Source: Microcaldota archaeon
Lineage (GTDB): Archaea; Micrarchaeota; Micrarchaeia; Anstonellales; JAGGVH01
Assembly: GCA_021158105.1 (NCBI GenBank)
Contig: JAGGVH010000036.1
Span: forward strand, 1-41,162
DNA length: 41,162 bases
Direction: 5' to 3'
Part shown: piece by piece, positions 16,625 through 25,210 of the stretch
Layout of the letters: the number at the start of each line of letters is the position of its first letter
How positions within the stretch are numbered: the first letter of the stretch is position 1
Notes under the pieces: generated by a model
The model's database searches: none
Seen by the model: the letters and a program-made list of their open reading frames with translations, nothing else
What the model was told of the DNA's origin: nothing
Position numbers and translations under genes: made by a program

Positions 16625-17779
16625 TTAGTTTTTGCTTTCTGCAAAATCAATAATCTTTTCCATAGCATTTTTTAATGTTTCAACAGGTGGAAGGTATACT
16701 ATCCGGAAGTAAACACCTTTCATCACTGGCGAGAACCCGCTGCCTGGAACGGTTACTATACCTTTGTCCTTCATAAGATTTATTATAAAATCTTTATCAT
16801 CTTTCCACTTGCCATTGACTTTGATAAACATATAGAATGCGCCTTCAGGTTTGACAGTATCCAACACGTCGCTTTCTTTTATGTATTTATAAGCCAGGTC
16901 CCTCTGTTCTTTGAACTTCTTTAATAACGGTTCTAAATCATAAGGTTGTGTGTATGCTGCGATTGCTCCTCTCTGGATCTCCCAGTTTATGCTTAACCTG
17001 GCATTGCACAACTTTTGTATTGCGCTTTTAATATTATCCATGCCATCACCGTGGAATGATAAGTATCCAACGCGCGCGCCAGGGTATAAAAAAACTTTTG
17101 ATAAACTGTTTCCTCTTATTACTTTAACATCTCTGAATTCTGTCATAGAATGAAACTCATCATCAAACACCAGCTTGTCATATACCTCATCTGCGATGAT
17201 TGGAATGTTATGTTCACCAGCAAGGTCTGCAATGCCTTTTAATGTTTTGTATGAGTAAACTTTGCCCGTTGGGTTGTTGGGGTTGATAACTACTATGGCT
17301 TTTGTTCTGTCATTAATCTTATTTCTAATATCTTCGACATCTGGCTCATAGTTTTCGTTGCATTCATAATAGTTATGTGTTCCTTCATATATGTCATTCT
17401 TTGTATTGTATAATGGATAGCCGGGTGAAGGAAGCAAGAAGTTGTCGCCCGGGTTGAGCAAAGCCTGAAATAAGAAATCTATACCTTCACTTAACCCTGA
17501 TGTGATGAACACGTCATCCTTGTTAATGTTTTCATTGTCGGCAATGGCTTTTCTCAATTCAGGGTCGCCCCCTGAAGGTGCATACCCGTGCCATTTGTTT
17601 TCTCTGAATGCTTGGATTATGGAATCAGTTATGTGTTTTGGAGGATAGTATCCATACCTGCACGGGTCTCCTATGTTTAAGTATGTCATTTCTTTTCCAC
17701 TGGATTCGATCCGTTGCGCTTCTAATACTATGTCCCTTATTGCATAGTGGACATGTGATATCCTATCTGCAAGTATCAT
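16625..17779 (-). CDS. Class I/II PLP-dependent aminotransferase (Ala/Asp type)
   Basis: Transfers amino groups to 2-oxo acids. The fold-type I motifs are present: INPNNPTGKVY, ADEVYDKLVF, the PLP lysine in SLSKVFLYPGARVGY, and the carboxylate-binding Arg in YFRIVYLPP. The N-terminus LNIGDPCRYGYYPPKHI resembles archaeal alanine aminotransferases (AlaT group), so alanine/glutamate specificity is my best guess, with aspartate the alternative. ATG 17779 (384 aa) follows GCGGTGATGAC; the track's 17803 start lies upstream of that site. It lies between tmk and an HD hydrolase gene, all on the minus strand. Confidence 0.85.
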   Translation of the reverse strand: MILADRISHVHYAIRDIVLEAQRIESSGKEMTYLNIGDPCRYGYYPPKHITDSIIQAFRENKWHGYAPSGGDPELRKAIADNENINKDDVFITSGLSEGIDFLFQALLNPGDNFLLPSPGYPLYNTKNDIYEGTHNYYECNENYEPDVEDIRNKINDRTKAIVVINPNNPTGKVYSYKTLKGIADLAGEHNIPIIADEVYDKLVFDDEFHSMTEFRDVKVIRGNSLSKVFLYPGARVGYLSFHGDGMDNIKSAIQKLCNARLSINWEIQRGAIAAYTQPYDLEPLLKKFKEQRDLAYKYIKESDVLDTVKPEGAFYMFIKVNGKWKDDKDFIINLMKDKGIVTVPGSGFSPVMKGVYFRIVYLPPVETLKNAMEKIIDFAESKN

Positions 17780-17845
17780 GTCATCACCGCTGCTAATCCT
17801 CAAAAAGAATTTATAAATAATATTGTTTGGTGATAAACGAATTAT

Positions 17846-18592
17846 TCAAACATATATCACTTTCGTCTTTCCATTAATCTTAGCAATTAGCCTTACATTA
17901 TTTCTTAATACTGATGTTTGTATCCTTTGCATTAGTAATTGATCAATCTGAAATATGCCTGCCGGGTTGTGCATAGAAATAGTAATACTTAACGGTCTGA
18001 TACTATTGCCCTTTTTAATGGTGACGCTGTCAATCGCATTGGCCGATTCTGAGTGTATACTGAACCGCCCTTTTATTATTGGAATCCGTGATCGTCCCTT
18101 TGTCATATCGAGTGCATCCCCAATCTTTACACAGCTCGCTTCTAAAGTATGTGCTTCCATGTCTTCATGGGAAATTATAGCGTGTAATATTTCAGTTTTA
18201 ATCTTCTCGCCAACATCTTTTCTGTAGGTTTGGTATAATATCTTATCAATTATGTCTTCTGCAAGGATAACGCTCCACCTCTCATGATGCTCCCGGTGGA
18301 TTGCATTGCCAATGTCATGCAGTATGCTAGCAATGTAAACGATGTTTTTTCCGTCTTCATACGATAACCCTGCCTGTGTACAGGTGTTCCATTTAAATTT
18401 ATCTTTTAATGGAAACAAGATCTCATAAATTTTTAATGCATTGTGTGCAACTATTTTGGCATGGACTGGGCCGTGATCATTATAATTCAACCGTTTCATT
18501 GTCATAATGTTGCCCATCTTCCATAATATTTTTAACTGGGGATCTTTTCCACAGATACTGATCATTTTATCTAATGTCTTTTCATTATCCAT
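17846..18592 (-). CDS. HD-domain phosphohydrolase
   Basis: Metal-dependent phosphohydrolase of unknown substrate. Metal ligands are visible as NDHGPVHAKIVAHN, the HD pair in ASILHDIGNAIHREHHERWS, HAIISHEDMEAH, and a later Asp in KIGDALDMTKGRSRIP. The last ~80 residues form a beta-rich C-terminal domain (SIRPLSITISMHNPAGIFQI). It resembles a conserved prokaryotic HD protein rather than a Cas3 or dGTPase. No ribosome binding site precedes ATG 18592, but a TTTTTAAAT box is centred about 26 bases upstream, so the mRNA is probably leaderless. It is divergent from the proteasome gene. Confidence 0.8.
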   Translation of the reverse strand: MDNEKTLDKMISICGKDPQLKILWKMGNIMTMKRLNYNDHGPVHAKIVAHNALKIYEILFPLKDKFKWNTCTQAGLSYEDGKNIVYIASILHDIGNAIHREHHERWSVILAEDIIDKILYQTYRKDVGEKIKTEILHAIISHEDMEAHTLEASCVKIGDALDMTKGRSRIPIIKGRFSIHSESANAIDSVTIKKGNSIRPLSITISMHNPAGIFQIDQLLMQRIQTSVLRNNVRLIAKINGKTKVIYV

Positions 18593-18613
18593 ACGATTAG
18601 AGATGAAGTAATG

Positions 18614-18622
18614 TTTTTAAAT
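18614..18622 (-). promoter_or_regulatory. TATA-like box for the HD hydrolase gene
   Basis: The plus-strand TTTTTAAAT reads ATTTAAAAA on the reverse strand and is centred about 26 nt before ATG 18592. It lies in the short divergent spacer shared with psmB. Confidence 0.5.
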
Positions 18623-18686
18623 CTTTAGTTTCCTTAACATATTAAATTTATACTGGGTCTAGTTGTGATTAATCAAGGTGAATATA

Positions 18687-19322
18687 ATGGATAAGATTGA
18701 AAAGATGAAAACAGGAACTACCACTTTAGGCATTGTTTGTGATGAAGGAGTGGTTTTGGCATCTGATAAACGTGCCACGATGGGTTATCTGGTTTCTAGT
18801 AAGACAACCATAAAAGTCGCAAAATTGGACAGGAACATTGGGATGACAATAGCTGGCGGCGTTGGCGACGCACAGAAACTCATACGATGGATGCGCAGCG
18901 AACTTGAAGTTTACAGATTAAGAGAAGGAGAAGGTATGACTGTTAAAGGTGCTGCGACTTTGTTAGCCAATGTGCTTTCAAATTATAAATTCTATCCATT
19001 CTTTGTCCAGTTGATTGTTGGCGGGTATGATTCAAAGCCTGAATTGTATAGTTTGGACATGGCAGGCGGAGTTACAAAGGATGATTATATTTCTACAGGG
19101 AGCGGGTCGCCTTTTGTTTACGGACTGCTTGAAACTGGGTATGATAAAAAGATGAGTTTAAAGGATTGCTTAAAACTTGCAGCCAAGTGCATCATTGCAG
19201 CGAGCAAGAGAGATATTGCGTCAGGCAATGGTATAACTATGGCGACGATAACAAAGGACGGGTTTAAATATTTGACAGCTGAAGAGATTGAAAAGATTGG
19301 CAAGGAAGTTTCAAAAAAGTAA
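18687..19322 (+). CDS. psmB: Proteasome beta subunit
   Basis: Catalytic subunit of the 20S proteasome. A ten-residue propeptide MDKIEKMKTG is followed by the nucleophile threonine (GTTTLG, residue 11). In mature numbering the conserved Asp17, Arg19 and Lys33 are all present (SDKRAT and SSKTTIKV), so it should be active. SGSGSP...YGLLE and the Ser-Gly-Asn loop DIASGNGI complete the site. ATG 18687 has AGGTGA (18676-18681) five bases upstream. The ORF track's GTG 18678 is part of that site. The alpha subunit is not in this window. FttA follows after a 249-base spacer with repeats. Confidence 0.95.
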   Translation: MDKIEKMKTGTTTLGIVCDEGVVLASDKRATMGYLVSSKTTIKVAKLDRNIGMTIAGGVGDAQKLIRWMRSELEVYRLREGEGMTVKGAATLLANVLSNYKFYPFFVQLIVGGYDSKPELYSLDMAGGVTKDDYISTGSGSPFVYGLLETGYDKKMSLKDCLKLAAKCIIAASKRDIASGNGITMATITKDGFKYLTAEEIEKIGKEVSKK

Positions 19323-19325
19323 TAT

Positions 19326-19384
19326 TTTCAAATAATTTCAAACAATATCAAACACAAAAGAAACATGCATAAAATTATATGCAT
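19326..19384. repeat. Three 10-bp phased repeats and an inverted repeat after psmB
   Basis: TTTCAAATAA, TTTCAAACAA and TATCAAACAC stand head to tail at 19326-19335, 19336-19345 and 19346-19355, one helical turn apart. Ten bases later is the inverted repeat ATGCATA/TATGCAT (19365-19371 with 19378-19384). The remaining spacer to 19571 is AT-rich with no gene. It could be an operator for fttA or a 3' processing signal for psmB. Confidence 0.5.
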
Positions 19385-19571
19385 AGGATTATGAATAATT
19401 GTGTATATATTAGTGAAAAATATAATAAAAGAATATTTGAACGCGTGCAACTACAAATCATAAAATTTAGTAAGATGTTGAGATTGTTTTTAATGTATGT
19501 TTATTAGCAACCTAATGGTGTACTCTAAAAAGATTAGCAGGTGAAAACAAAATTATGAAGAGAGTGATGAG

Positions 19572-21461
19572 ATGTTAAAGGATTTTGAGAAAAAGATTAA
19601 AAAAATCATTCCTACTGAATGCGGATTTTCAAAAGTTGAGGCAGAAGGGTTAAACATTGTGATCTATGTTGATGATATTAAATCGTTCTATGAGAATGAC
19701 CACCTTATAAAGGACTTGGCAAGTGCATTAAAGAAAAAGATATGCATCCGTGCAACTGCTGCATCGCGCATTGATCCTGAAAGTGCGATAAAGATTATAA
19801 AGGAAACCATACCCGAGGATGCGAATGTACAAAATATTAAGTTTAATCCTACATTTGGCAAGGTCAACATTGAAGCTATGAAGCCCGGTCTGGTTATTGG
19901 GAAAGGTGGTGAGACATTAAAGAAAATAATAGAAAAAACAGGATGGGTTGTTGATGTCCAGAGGGTGCCAACGATGGAATCGTCAACGATTTCTGGCGTG
20001 CGCAAGAGTCTGTTAAAAGAGGCTGAGAAAAGAAAAAAGTTCTTAGACAATGTTGGCAAGAAGATTATGATGAGGTATGATTCTCCTTCATCTTGGGTTA
20101 AGATGACTGCGCTTGGTGGCGCAAGGGAAGTTGGCAGGTCATGTTTTGTTGTTGAAACGCCAAACAGTCGAGTATTATTGGATTGTGGCATCAATCCTGA
20201 CATTTCTGATAAATCAAAGATGTATCCAATGTTAAGCGATTTGGGTTTTTCGTTGTCTGATATAGATGCGGTTATACTATCGCATGCTCATCTTGACCAC
20301 TCAGGATTTATACCTTACTTGTTTGCTTATGGTTATGACGGTCCAGTTTATTGTACACCGCCGACAAGGGATTTGTCAGTCATGTTGCAGATGGATTATT
20401 TGGGTTTGGTCAACAAGAATTCAAATCTTACTCCACCATATACAATATCCGACATTCACAAGCAACTTATTCATACTATTACAGTGAATTATGGCGAGGT
20501 TGTTGATATTACGCCAGAAATTAAACTGACATTGTATAATGCAGGGCATATATTAGGAAGTGCGATAACTCATCTTCATATCAATAATGGGCAGCATAAC
20601 TTGGTTTATACTGGAGACATGAAGTTTGGGTTTACACAGTTGTTTGACCCTGCGCATATCCAGTTTCCAAGGGTTGAAACATTGTTGATGGAGTCCACAT
20701 ATGGTGGTAAGAACGATGTCATGCCAAACCGTCGTGATTCTGAATCAATGTTGATTGACATTGTCAAGAAGACGATCGAACGCGGCGGTAAAGTTTTGAT
20801 ACCTGTGTTTGCTGTTGGCAGATCACAGGAGATAATGTTGGTGTTTGAGCATTATTTTAGAGAGAATGATATTAATATCCCGATATATTTAGATGGTATG
20901 ATAAGGGAAGCATCTGCAATACATACCGCATATCCAGAATATTTGAAAGCTAAGGTTAGAAAAAAGGTATTGGCTAACAGGAGCCCGTTTGAGTCTGAGA
21001 TATTTGAGACTGTAAAAGGTGACAGGGATAAGATTATTGAGGGTGAGCCATCGATAATTCTTGCCACTGCTGGCATGATGTCTGGCGGTCCAGTGTTAGA
21101 ATATTTTAAACAACTGGCGCCTGATGATAAGAATTCATTAGTATTTGTTGGGTATATGTCTCCGTTATCATTAGGGCATAAGATACAGAGAGGGCTCAGG
21201 GAAGTTCCTTTGGTGAACAATGATGGCAAAATTGAAAGTGTTAAAGTTAACATGGAAGTTTATAACGTTGAAGGGTTCTCAGGACATTCTGACAGGAGAC
21301 AGTTGTTAGCATATGTAAAGAATATTACGCCGCGACCAAACAGGGTTATTTTATGTCATGGTGATGAGAATAAGGTTACTAACTTAGCGTACACAATCAA
21401 TAAACTTTTTAAGATCAAAACTGATGCGCCGATGGTGTTGGACAGTTTAAGGTTAAAATAG
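19572..21461 (+). CDS. aCPSF1/FttA, KH-beta-CASP ribonuclease and transcription terminator
   Basis: Archaeal homologue of CPSF73 that cuts nascent RNA and releases RNA polymerase. Residues ~1-170 hold the KH region with VIGKGGETLKKI. The metallo-beta-lactamase core follows: LGGAREVGRSCFVV, SHAHLDHSGF, HAGHILGSA and YTGDMKFG. The beta-CASP motifs are MESTYGG, VLIPVFAVGRSQE and GFSGHSDRRQL. At 629 aa the length is normal and every metal ligand appears intact. GTGATGAG directly precedes ATG 19572. ProRS begins within a few bases of its stop, so fttA, proS, kae1 and the dephospho-CoA kinase gene probably form one operon. Confidence 0.95.
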   Translation: MLKDFEKKIKKIIPTECGFSKVEAEGLNIVIYVDDIKSFYENDHLIKDLASALKKKICIRATAASRIDPESAIKIIKETIPEDANVQNIKFNPTFGKVNIEAMKPGLVIGKGGETLKKIIEKTGWVVDVQRVPTMESSTISGVRKSLLKEAEKRKKFLDNVGKKIMMRYDSPSSWVKMTALGGAREVGRSCFVVETPNSRVLLDCGINPDISDKSKMYPMLSDLGFSLSDIDAVILSHAHLDHSGFIPYLFAYGYDGPVYCTPPTRDLSVMLQMDYLGLVNKNSNLTPPYTISDIHKQLIHTITVNYGEVVDITPEIKLTLYNAGHILGSAITHLHINNGQHNLVYTGDMKFGFTQLFDPAHIQFPRVETLLMESTYGGKNDVMPNRRDSESMLIDIVKKTIERGGKVLIPVFAVGRSQEIMLVFEHYFRENDINIPIYLDGMIREASAIHTAYPEYLKAKVRKKVLANRSPFESEIFETVKGDRDKIIEGEPSIILATAGMMSGGPVLEYFKQLAPDDKNSLVFVGYMSPLSLGHKIQRGLREVPLVNNDGKIESVKVNMEVYNVEGFSGHSDRRQLLAYVKNITPRPNRVILCHGDENKVTNLAYTINKLFKIKTDAPMVLDSLRLK

Positions 21462-21470
21462 GTGTTTAGG

Positions 21471-22925
21471 ATGGGTAAGTTGAACATTAAACATGATGAG
21501 AATTTCTCTGAATGGTTTACTGAGATAATAAAACAAGCCGAGCTTGCTGATATCAGGTATAATGTTAAAGGGTTTGTGGTTTACAGGCCATGGGCGGTTA
21601 TTACAATGGAAAAGATGTATATGTTGTATGAAACAGAACTTCAAAACAAAGGACATCTGCCTGCATGGTTTCCGATAGTGATACCAGAATCAAATTTTAA
21701 ACTTGAGGCCGAGCATGTTGAAGGGTTTACACCTGAAGTGTTCTGGATAACTGAGCATGGCGACAATGAGAAATTTGAAGAAAAACTTGCACTGCGCCCT
21801 ACCAGTGAGACTGCCATGTATAAAATGTATTCTTTATGGGTCCATGGCAAGAAGGATTTGCCGCTCAAAATTTACCAGCGTGCATCTGTTTATAGGTATG
21901 AAACAAAGGCAACGCGGCCATTCTTAAGGAGCAGGGAGATATTTTGGATTGAAGGGCATGATTGTTTTGCAACTGAAAAAGAGGCGAGGGATCAGGTCAG
22001 AGAGGATATGGAAATGACTGAAAATGTTATGCATAAGCAGTTTTGTATACCGTTTATATTCTTCCAACGGCCTGAATGGGACAAGTTTCCTGGGGCAATA
22101 CACACATATGCAGCGGATACGATGCTCCCGGATGGTAAGGTGCTTCAGCTCCCGTCAACACATTTATTAGGTCAAAATTTTTCTAAGCCGTTTAATATAA
22201 AATTCCTTGATGACGATGGCCAGGAGAAATTTGTGTGGCAGACGTGTTATGGTCCTGCGATATCACGTATTTACGGTGGAATGATTGCGATATTGGGTGA
22301 TGATAAAGGATTGCGTTTGCCGTTTGATTTGGCGCCTGTGCAAGGGATAATTGTTCCTATATTCACAGATAAGAATAAGGATGAAGTGTTGGCTTATTGC
22401 GAGAAAGTTAAAGGAATTCTTGAAATGGAAGGGTATAAAGTTATGATTGACAATTCTGAGAACACGCCGGGGTTTAAGTTTAATGAGTGGGAGATGAAAG
22501 GTGTTCCAATACGTTTAGAAATCGGACAGAATGAGTTGGGTGCTGATACAGTTACTCTTGTTGCCAGGACGAGCAGGGAGAAAGTGAATGTTGAATTGTC
22601 CAAGCTTGTTGAAACTTTTAAGCATAAAGGCAAAGAGGTTACTGATACTTTGCGCGCCCAGGCTGATAAGAATTTTGAGGATATAATCCATGATGCAGAA
22701 ACTATCGAAGAATTAAAAGATGTGCTTGACAAAGGCGGGTTTGCACGTGTGCCGTTGTGTTCGATTGACATGGACGGCAAAGAGTGTGCTGACAACATTA
22801 AATCAGAAACACATGGCGACATACGGGGAGTGCGATTTGATAAGATTGAAACCCCGGAAGGTAAAAAATGTATATATTGTGGGAAGCCCGCCAAGCATTA
22901 TGTTTATGTCGCAAGGCAGTATTAG
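21471..22925 (+). CDS. proS: Prolyl-tRNA synthetase (archaeal/eukaryal type)
   Basis: Class II synthetase for tRNA-Pro. Motif 1 region is VYRPWAVITMEKMYML, motif 2 is YRYETKATRPFLRSREIFWI, and motif 3 is GLRLPFDLAPVQGI. The enzyme lacks the bacterial editing insertion. It has the archaeal C-terminal extension with one Cys pair (CIYCGKPA) and a terminal Tyr (ARQY). At 484 aa it is standard. I use ATG 21471, with AGGTG seven bases upstream overlapping the fttA stop; GTG 21462 is the alternative. The kae1 start follows 17 bases after the stop. Confidence 0.95.
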   Translation: MGKLNIKHDENFSEWFTEIIKQAELADIRYNVKGFVVYRPWAVITMEKMYMLYETELQNKGHLPAWFPIVIPESNFKLEAEHVEGFTPEVFWITEHGDNEKFEEKLALRPTSETAMYKMYSLWVHGKKDLPLKIYQRASVYRYETKATRPFLRSREIFWIEGHDCFATEKEARDQVREDMEMTENVMHKQFCIPFIFFQRPEWDKFPGAIHTYAADTMLPDGKVLQLPSTHLLGQNFSKPFNIKFLDDDGQEKFVWQTCYGPAISRIYGGMIAILGDDKGLRLPFDLAPVQGIIVPIFTDKNKDEVLAYCEKVKGILEMEGYKVMIDNSENTPGFKFNEWEMKGVPIRLEIGQNELGADTVTLVARTSREKVNVELSKLVETFKHKGKEVTDTLRAQADKNFEDIIHDAETIEELKDVLDKGGFARVPLCSIDMDGKECADNIKSETHGDIRGVRFDKIETPEGKKCIYCGKPAKHYVYVARQY

Positions 22926-22942
22926 TAAAACAGGGTAAGTAT

Positions 22943-23908
22943 ATGAAAGTGTTAGGTATTGAATCGACTGCTCACACTTTTGGCATTGGATGGACTGACG
23001 GTGATAAAATAATTCAGTTTAATGATACATATGTTCCTCCAAAAGGACAGGGGTTTATTCCGCGGGATTTGGGTGAACATCATGCAAAGGTTGGCCCAAG
23101 ATTGTTTAATGATATCATGAATAAAATTAGTGATTTTGATGCAGTAGCATTTTCACAAGGGCCAGGAATCGGGCAGGCACTACAGGTTGGTACAGTATTC
23201 GCAAGGTATCTGTCTTTAAAGTTTAACAAGCCGGTTTATGGTATTAACCATTGCATGGCGCATTTAGAAATCGGAATCAAAGAATCTAATGTTAAAAACC
23301 CGTTGTTTGTTTATGTGTCTGGTGGTAATACCCAGATAATTGTTAAGGTTAATAAGGGCAGACGTTATGGGTATCGTGTCTTAGGTGAGACACTTGATAT
23401 GGGTTTGGGAAATGTGTTTGATGTGTTTGCACGAAAGGTTGGTCTGAAGGGTGCGCCAGAGCTTGAAAAGATTGCAAAAACTCATAAAAAATACATTGAT
23501 TTGCCTTATACAGTAAAAGGCATGAACTTGACATTTGCCGGGTTGTTGACTGCTTCAGAGAAGGCTTTAAAGTTGTATCCTAAAGAGGACGTTGCATATT
23601 CTTTTATGCATAACGCGTTTGCGATGATGAGCGAAGCGGTCGAACGAGCGTTGTGCCTGACTGGAAAAGATAGCATTATTGTTGTCGGCGGTGTTGCAAA
23701 AAATACAATGTTTAAAAATATGTTATCACAGATTTGTGAAGATCATGGTATCTCTTTTGTGTCACCGAGCGATGAATTTAATGGAGATAATGGTGGGATG
23801 ATAGCATACACTGGTTGGTTGGTTGCACAGAGGACAATAAACAAACCTTTGAAATTTAAGAATATTATTCCTCGTCCGTACTGGCGGATTGATGAGGTGG
23901 CATGGTGA
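22943..23908 (+). CDS. kae1: Kae1, KEOPS subunit for tRNA t6A synthesis
   Basis: TsaD/Kae1 family protein that transfers threonylcarbamoyl to A37 of ANN-decoding tRNAs. The ASKHA fold motifs are clear: MKVLGIESTAHTFGIG at the start, metal ligands His103, His107 and Glu109 (HCMAHLE), YVSGGNTQII, DMGLGNVFDVFAR and VVGGVAKN. At 321 aa it ends without a Bud32 kinase fusion, unlike some euryarchaea, so Bud32 must be elsewhere. ATG 22943 is used; the track's 22868 start runs inside proS. The stop overlaps the next gene by seven bases. Both intron-bearing tRNAs here (Asn, Met) read ANN-type codons. Confidence 0.95.
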   Translation: MKVLGIESTAHTFGIGWTDGDKIIQFNDTYVPPKGQGFIPRDLGEHHAKVGPRLFNDIMNKISDFDAVAFSQGPGIGQALQVGTVFARYLSLKFNKPVYGINHCMAHLEIGIKESNVKNPLFVYVSGGNTQIIVKVNKGRRYGYRVLGETLDMGLGNVFDVFARKVGLKGAPELEKIAKTHKKYIDLPYTVKGMNLTFAGLLTASEKALKLYPKEDVAYSFMHNAFAMMSEAVERALCLTGKDSIIVVGGVAKNTMFKNMLSQICEDHGISFVSPSDEFNGDNGGMIAYTGWLVAQRTINKPLKFKNIIPRPYWRIDEVAW

Positions 23909-24411
23909 TAGTGATTAATGATGACCAGAGGCGATTTCTAAAACGGCCGTTTTCTGAGCCGGTTAAGGATATTGACAAGAAAGCTCTTGAGAAGATGAAC
24001 TGCAAATTTATCGTGGTTGGTGATTATTCTACACAGTTCTTTGTTGAGAATGGTATAGAGTTTGATGTTTGTGTTGTGGATTATAAGACTGAAAGGAGAG
24101 ATATAAGTGAACAGTCTAAAAAAGTAATAAACACTACAATGAAAAACAGAAAAGTGTTGAAAATTCATAACCCCAAAGGTGTCGTTTCTGATGAAGCAAT
24201 AAGCATGGTCAGGGAGTGGGTCGAGCATGGAGATAAGATGTTTGTGATTGTGGAAGGAGAAGATGACCTTGTGGCATTACCGTTTTTTGCATATGCACCA
24301 GAAGATTATTGTGTGGTCTATGGGATTAAGAATAAAGGGATGGTAGTAAAGAAGGTGTCAGCTCCTTTTAAAGAAGAAATTATGCAGAGGTTTAAAGGGT
24401 TAATGAGTTAA
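23902..24411 (+). CDS. GTP-dependent dephospho-CoA kinase (DUF359 family)
   Basis: Last step of archaeal coenzyme A synthesis: GTP-dependent phosphorylation of dephospho-CoA. The family blocks are present in order: IVVGDYSTQFFVENGI, VCVVDYKTERRD, KIHNPKGVVSDEA, VIVEGEDDLVALPFFAYAP and VVYGIKNKGMVV. The EGEDDL block is the conserved acidic site. The length of 169 aa is typical. GAGGTGG is immediately upstream, and ATG 23902 overlaps the kae1 stop, so translation is coupled. Its 3' end overlaps the convergent orphan gene 24400-25095 by twelve bases. Confidence 0.9.
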   Translation: MVIVINDDQRRFLKRPFSEPVKDIDKKALEKMNCKFIVVGDYSTQFFVENGIEFDVCVVDYKTERRDISEQSKKVINTTMKNRKVLKIHNPKGVVSDEAISMVREWVEHGDKMFVIVEGEDDLVALPFFAYAPEDYCVVYGIKNKGMVVKKVSAPFKEEIMQRFKGLMS

Positions 24412-25095
24412 ACGGTTGAATGTGGTTTCTTGTTTATAACTGTTCAATAAATCTTGTATTTCCTTAGATATTTCATGTGAGTCATTATACATTATTATTT
24501 TATTGAATAGGTTGTCAAGTTTACTTTTGATTATTTTCATTTTGTCATCAGGAGGATATTGTTTCAGTTCATTTTGGTAAAATGATTTTGCCCACACATG
24601 CAGTTCTTGTTGAATCCCTAAAAAGTTTTCTTCAATGATCTTGTTTTTTTCGCCAATCCTGAAAAGGTTTGTTGTTATGTAAAGGTATATTTCTCTAAGA
24701 TTTTCTAAATTTTTGTTTACTGGTGCACGTCGTGCGTATGACTGTCCAGAACGTTTTGTCCATAACGTTGAATGATAAAAACTTTTTTTTATAAGTTCTC
24801 TTGCTTCTTCTTGTGATGGTTTATTGCCGTGTCTATTTATATAATAATTTATTGAATCTTTAACAAGTTGGAGAAATTCGCTTTCTTCGCTTGTGCCCAA
24901 CTTTATATCAAACTCTTTAACAATGTCTTTAACCACGTCATAATATTCTGGATATTTTCTGTTGATTTCAGGATAAAGCCGGTAAAATGAATATTTCACA
25001 TCTGTTGTATCATTATTAGTTGTGGCCAATGTATCTTTTTCAGTATTGGTTTCTTCAGTTTCAATATTTTTTTTGTTTATAGAATATCTTGTCAT
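24400..25095 (-). CDS. Hypothetical protein, 231 aa
   Basis: No family recognised. The first ~35 residues are low-complexity and Thr/Asn/Glu-rich (ETEETNTEKDTLATTNNDT), probably disordered. The rest looks all-helical and soluble, with Tyr-rich helices (YPEINRKYPEYYDVVKDIV), a basic stretch (WTKRSGQSYARRAPVNKN) and a long charged C-terminal helix pair. A GGTGGG site precedes ATG 25095. It is divergent from 25211-26176, another orphan, with a 115-base spacer, so the two may be regulated together. The 3' end overlaps the dephospho-CoA kinase gene. Confidence 0.6.
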   Translation of the reverse strand: MTRYSINKKNIETEETNTEKDTLATTNNDTTDVKYSFYRLYPEINRKYPEYYDVVKDIVKEFDIKLGTSEESEFLQLVKDSINYYINRHGNKPSQEEARELIKKSFYHSTLWTKRSGQSYARRAPVNKNLENLREIYLYITTNLFRIGEKNKIIEENFLGIQQELHVWAKSFYQNELKQYPPDDKMKIIKSKLDNLFNKIIMYNDSHEISKEIQDLLNSYKQETTFNRLTH

Positions 25096-25181
25096 TATCC
25101 CACCACTTATCTGTGTTTAATTTTTGTACGATAAAACATTATAAATCTTTATGTTTGATTTTCACATGATTTAGTAAACTA

Positions 25182-25189
25182 TTTAAATA
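25182..25189 (+). promoter_or_regulatory. TATA-like box for the 25211-26176 gene
   Basis: TTTAAATA is centred about 25 nt before ATG 25211 and no ribosome binding site follows, which suggests a leaderless transcript. The box lies in the divergent spacer between two orphan genes. Confidence 0.5.
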
Positions 25190-25210
25190 TGGATAACATA
25201 AATTATTATC

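Noticed and set aside
17846-18592. HD gene as Cas3 or dGTPase
   Set aside because: Length, lack of a helicase domain and absence of cas neighbours do not fit.
19688-20203. 171-aa minus-strand ORF
   Set aside because: Shadow of the aCPSF1/FttA gene; no start signal and no family.
20852-21253. 133-aa minus-strand ORF
   Set aside because: Antisense shadow inside the beta-CASP domain.
22394-22894. 166-aa minus-strand ORF
   Set aside because: Lies wholly antisense to proS and reads as a reverse-complement shadow.
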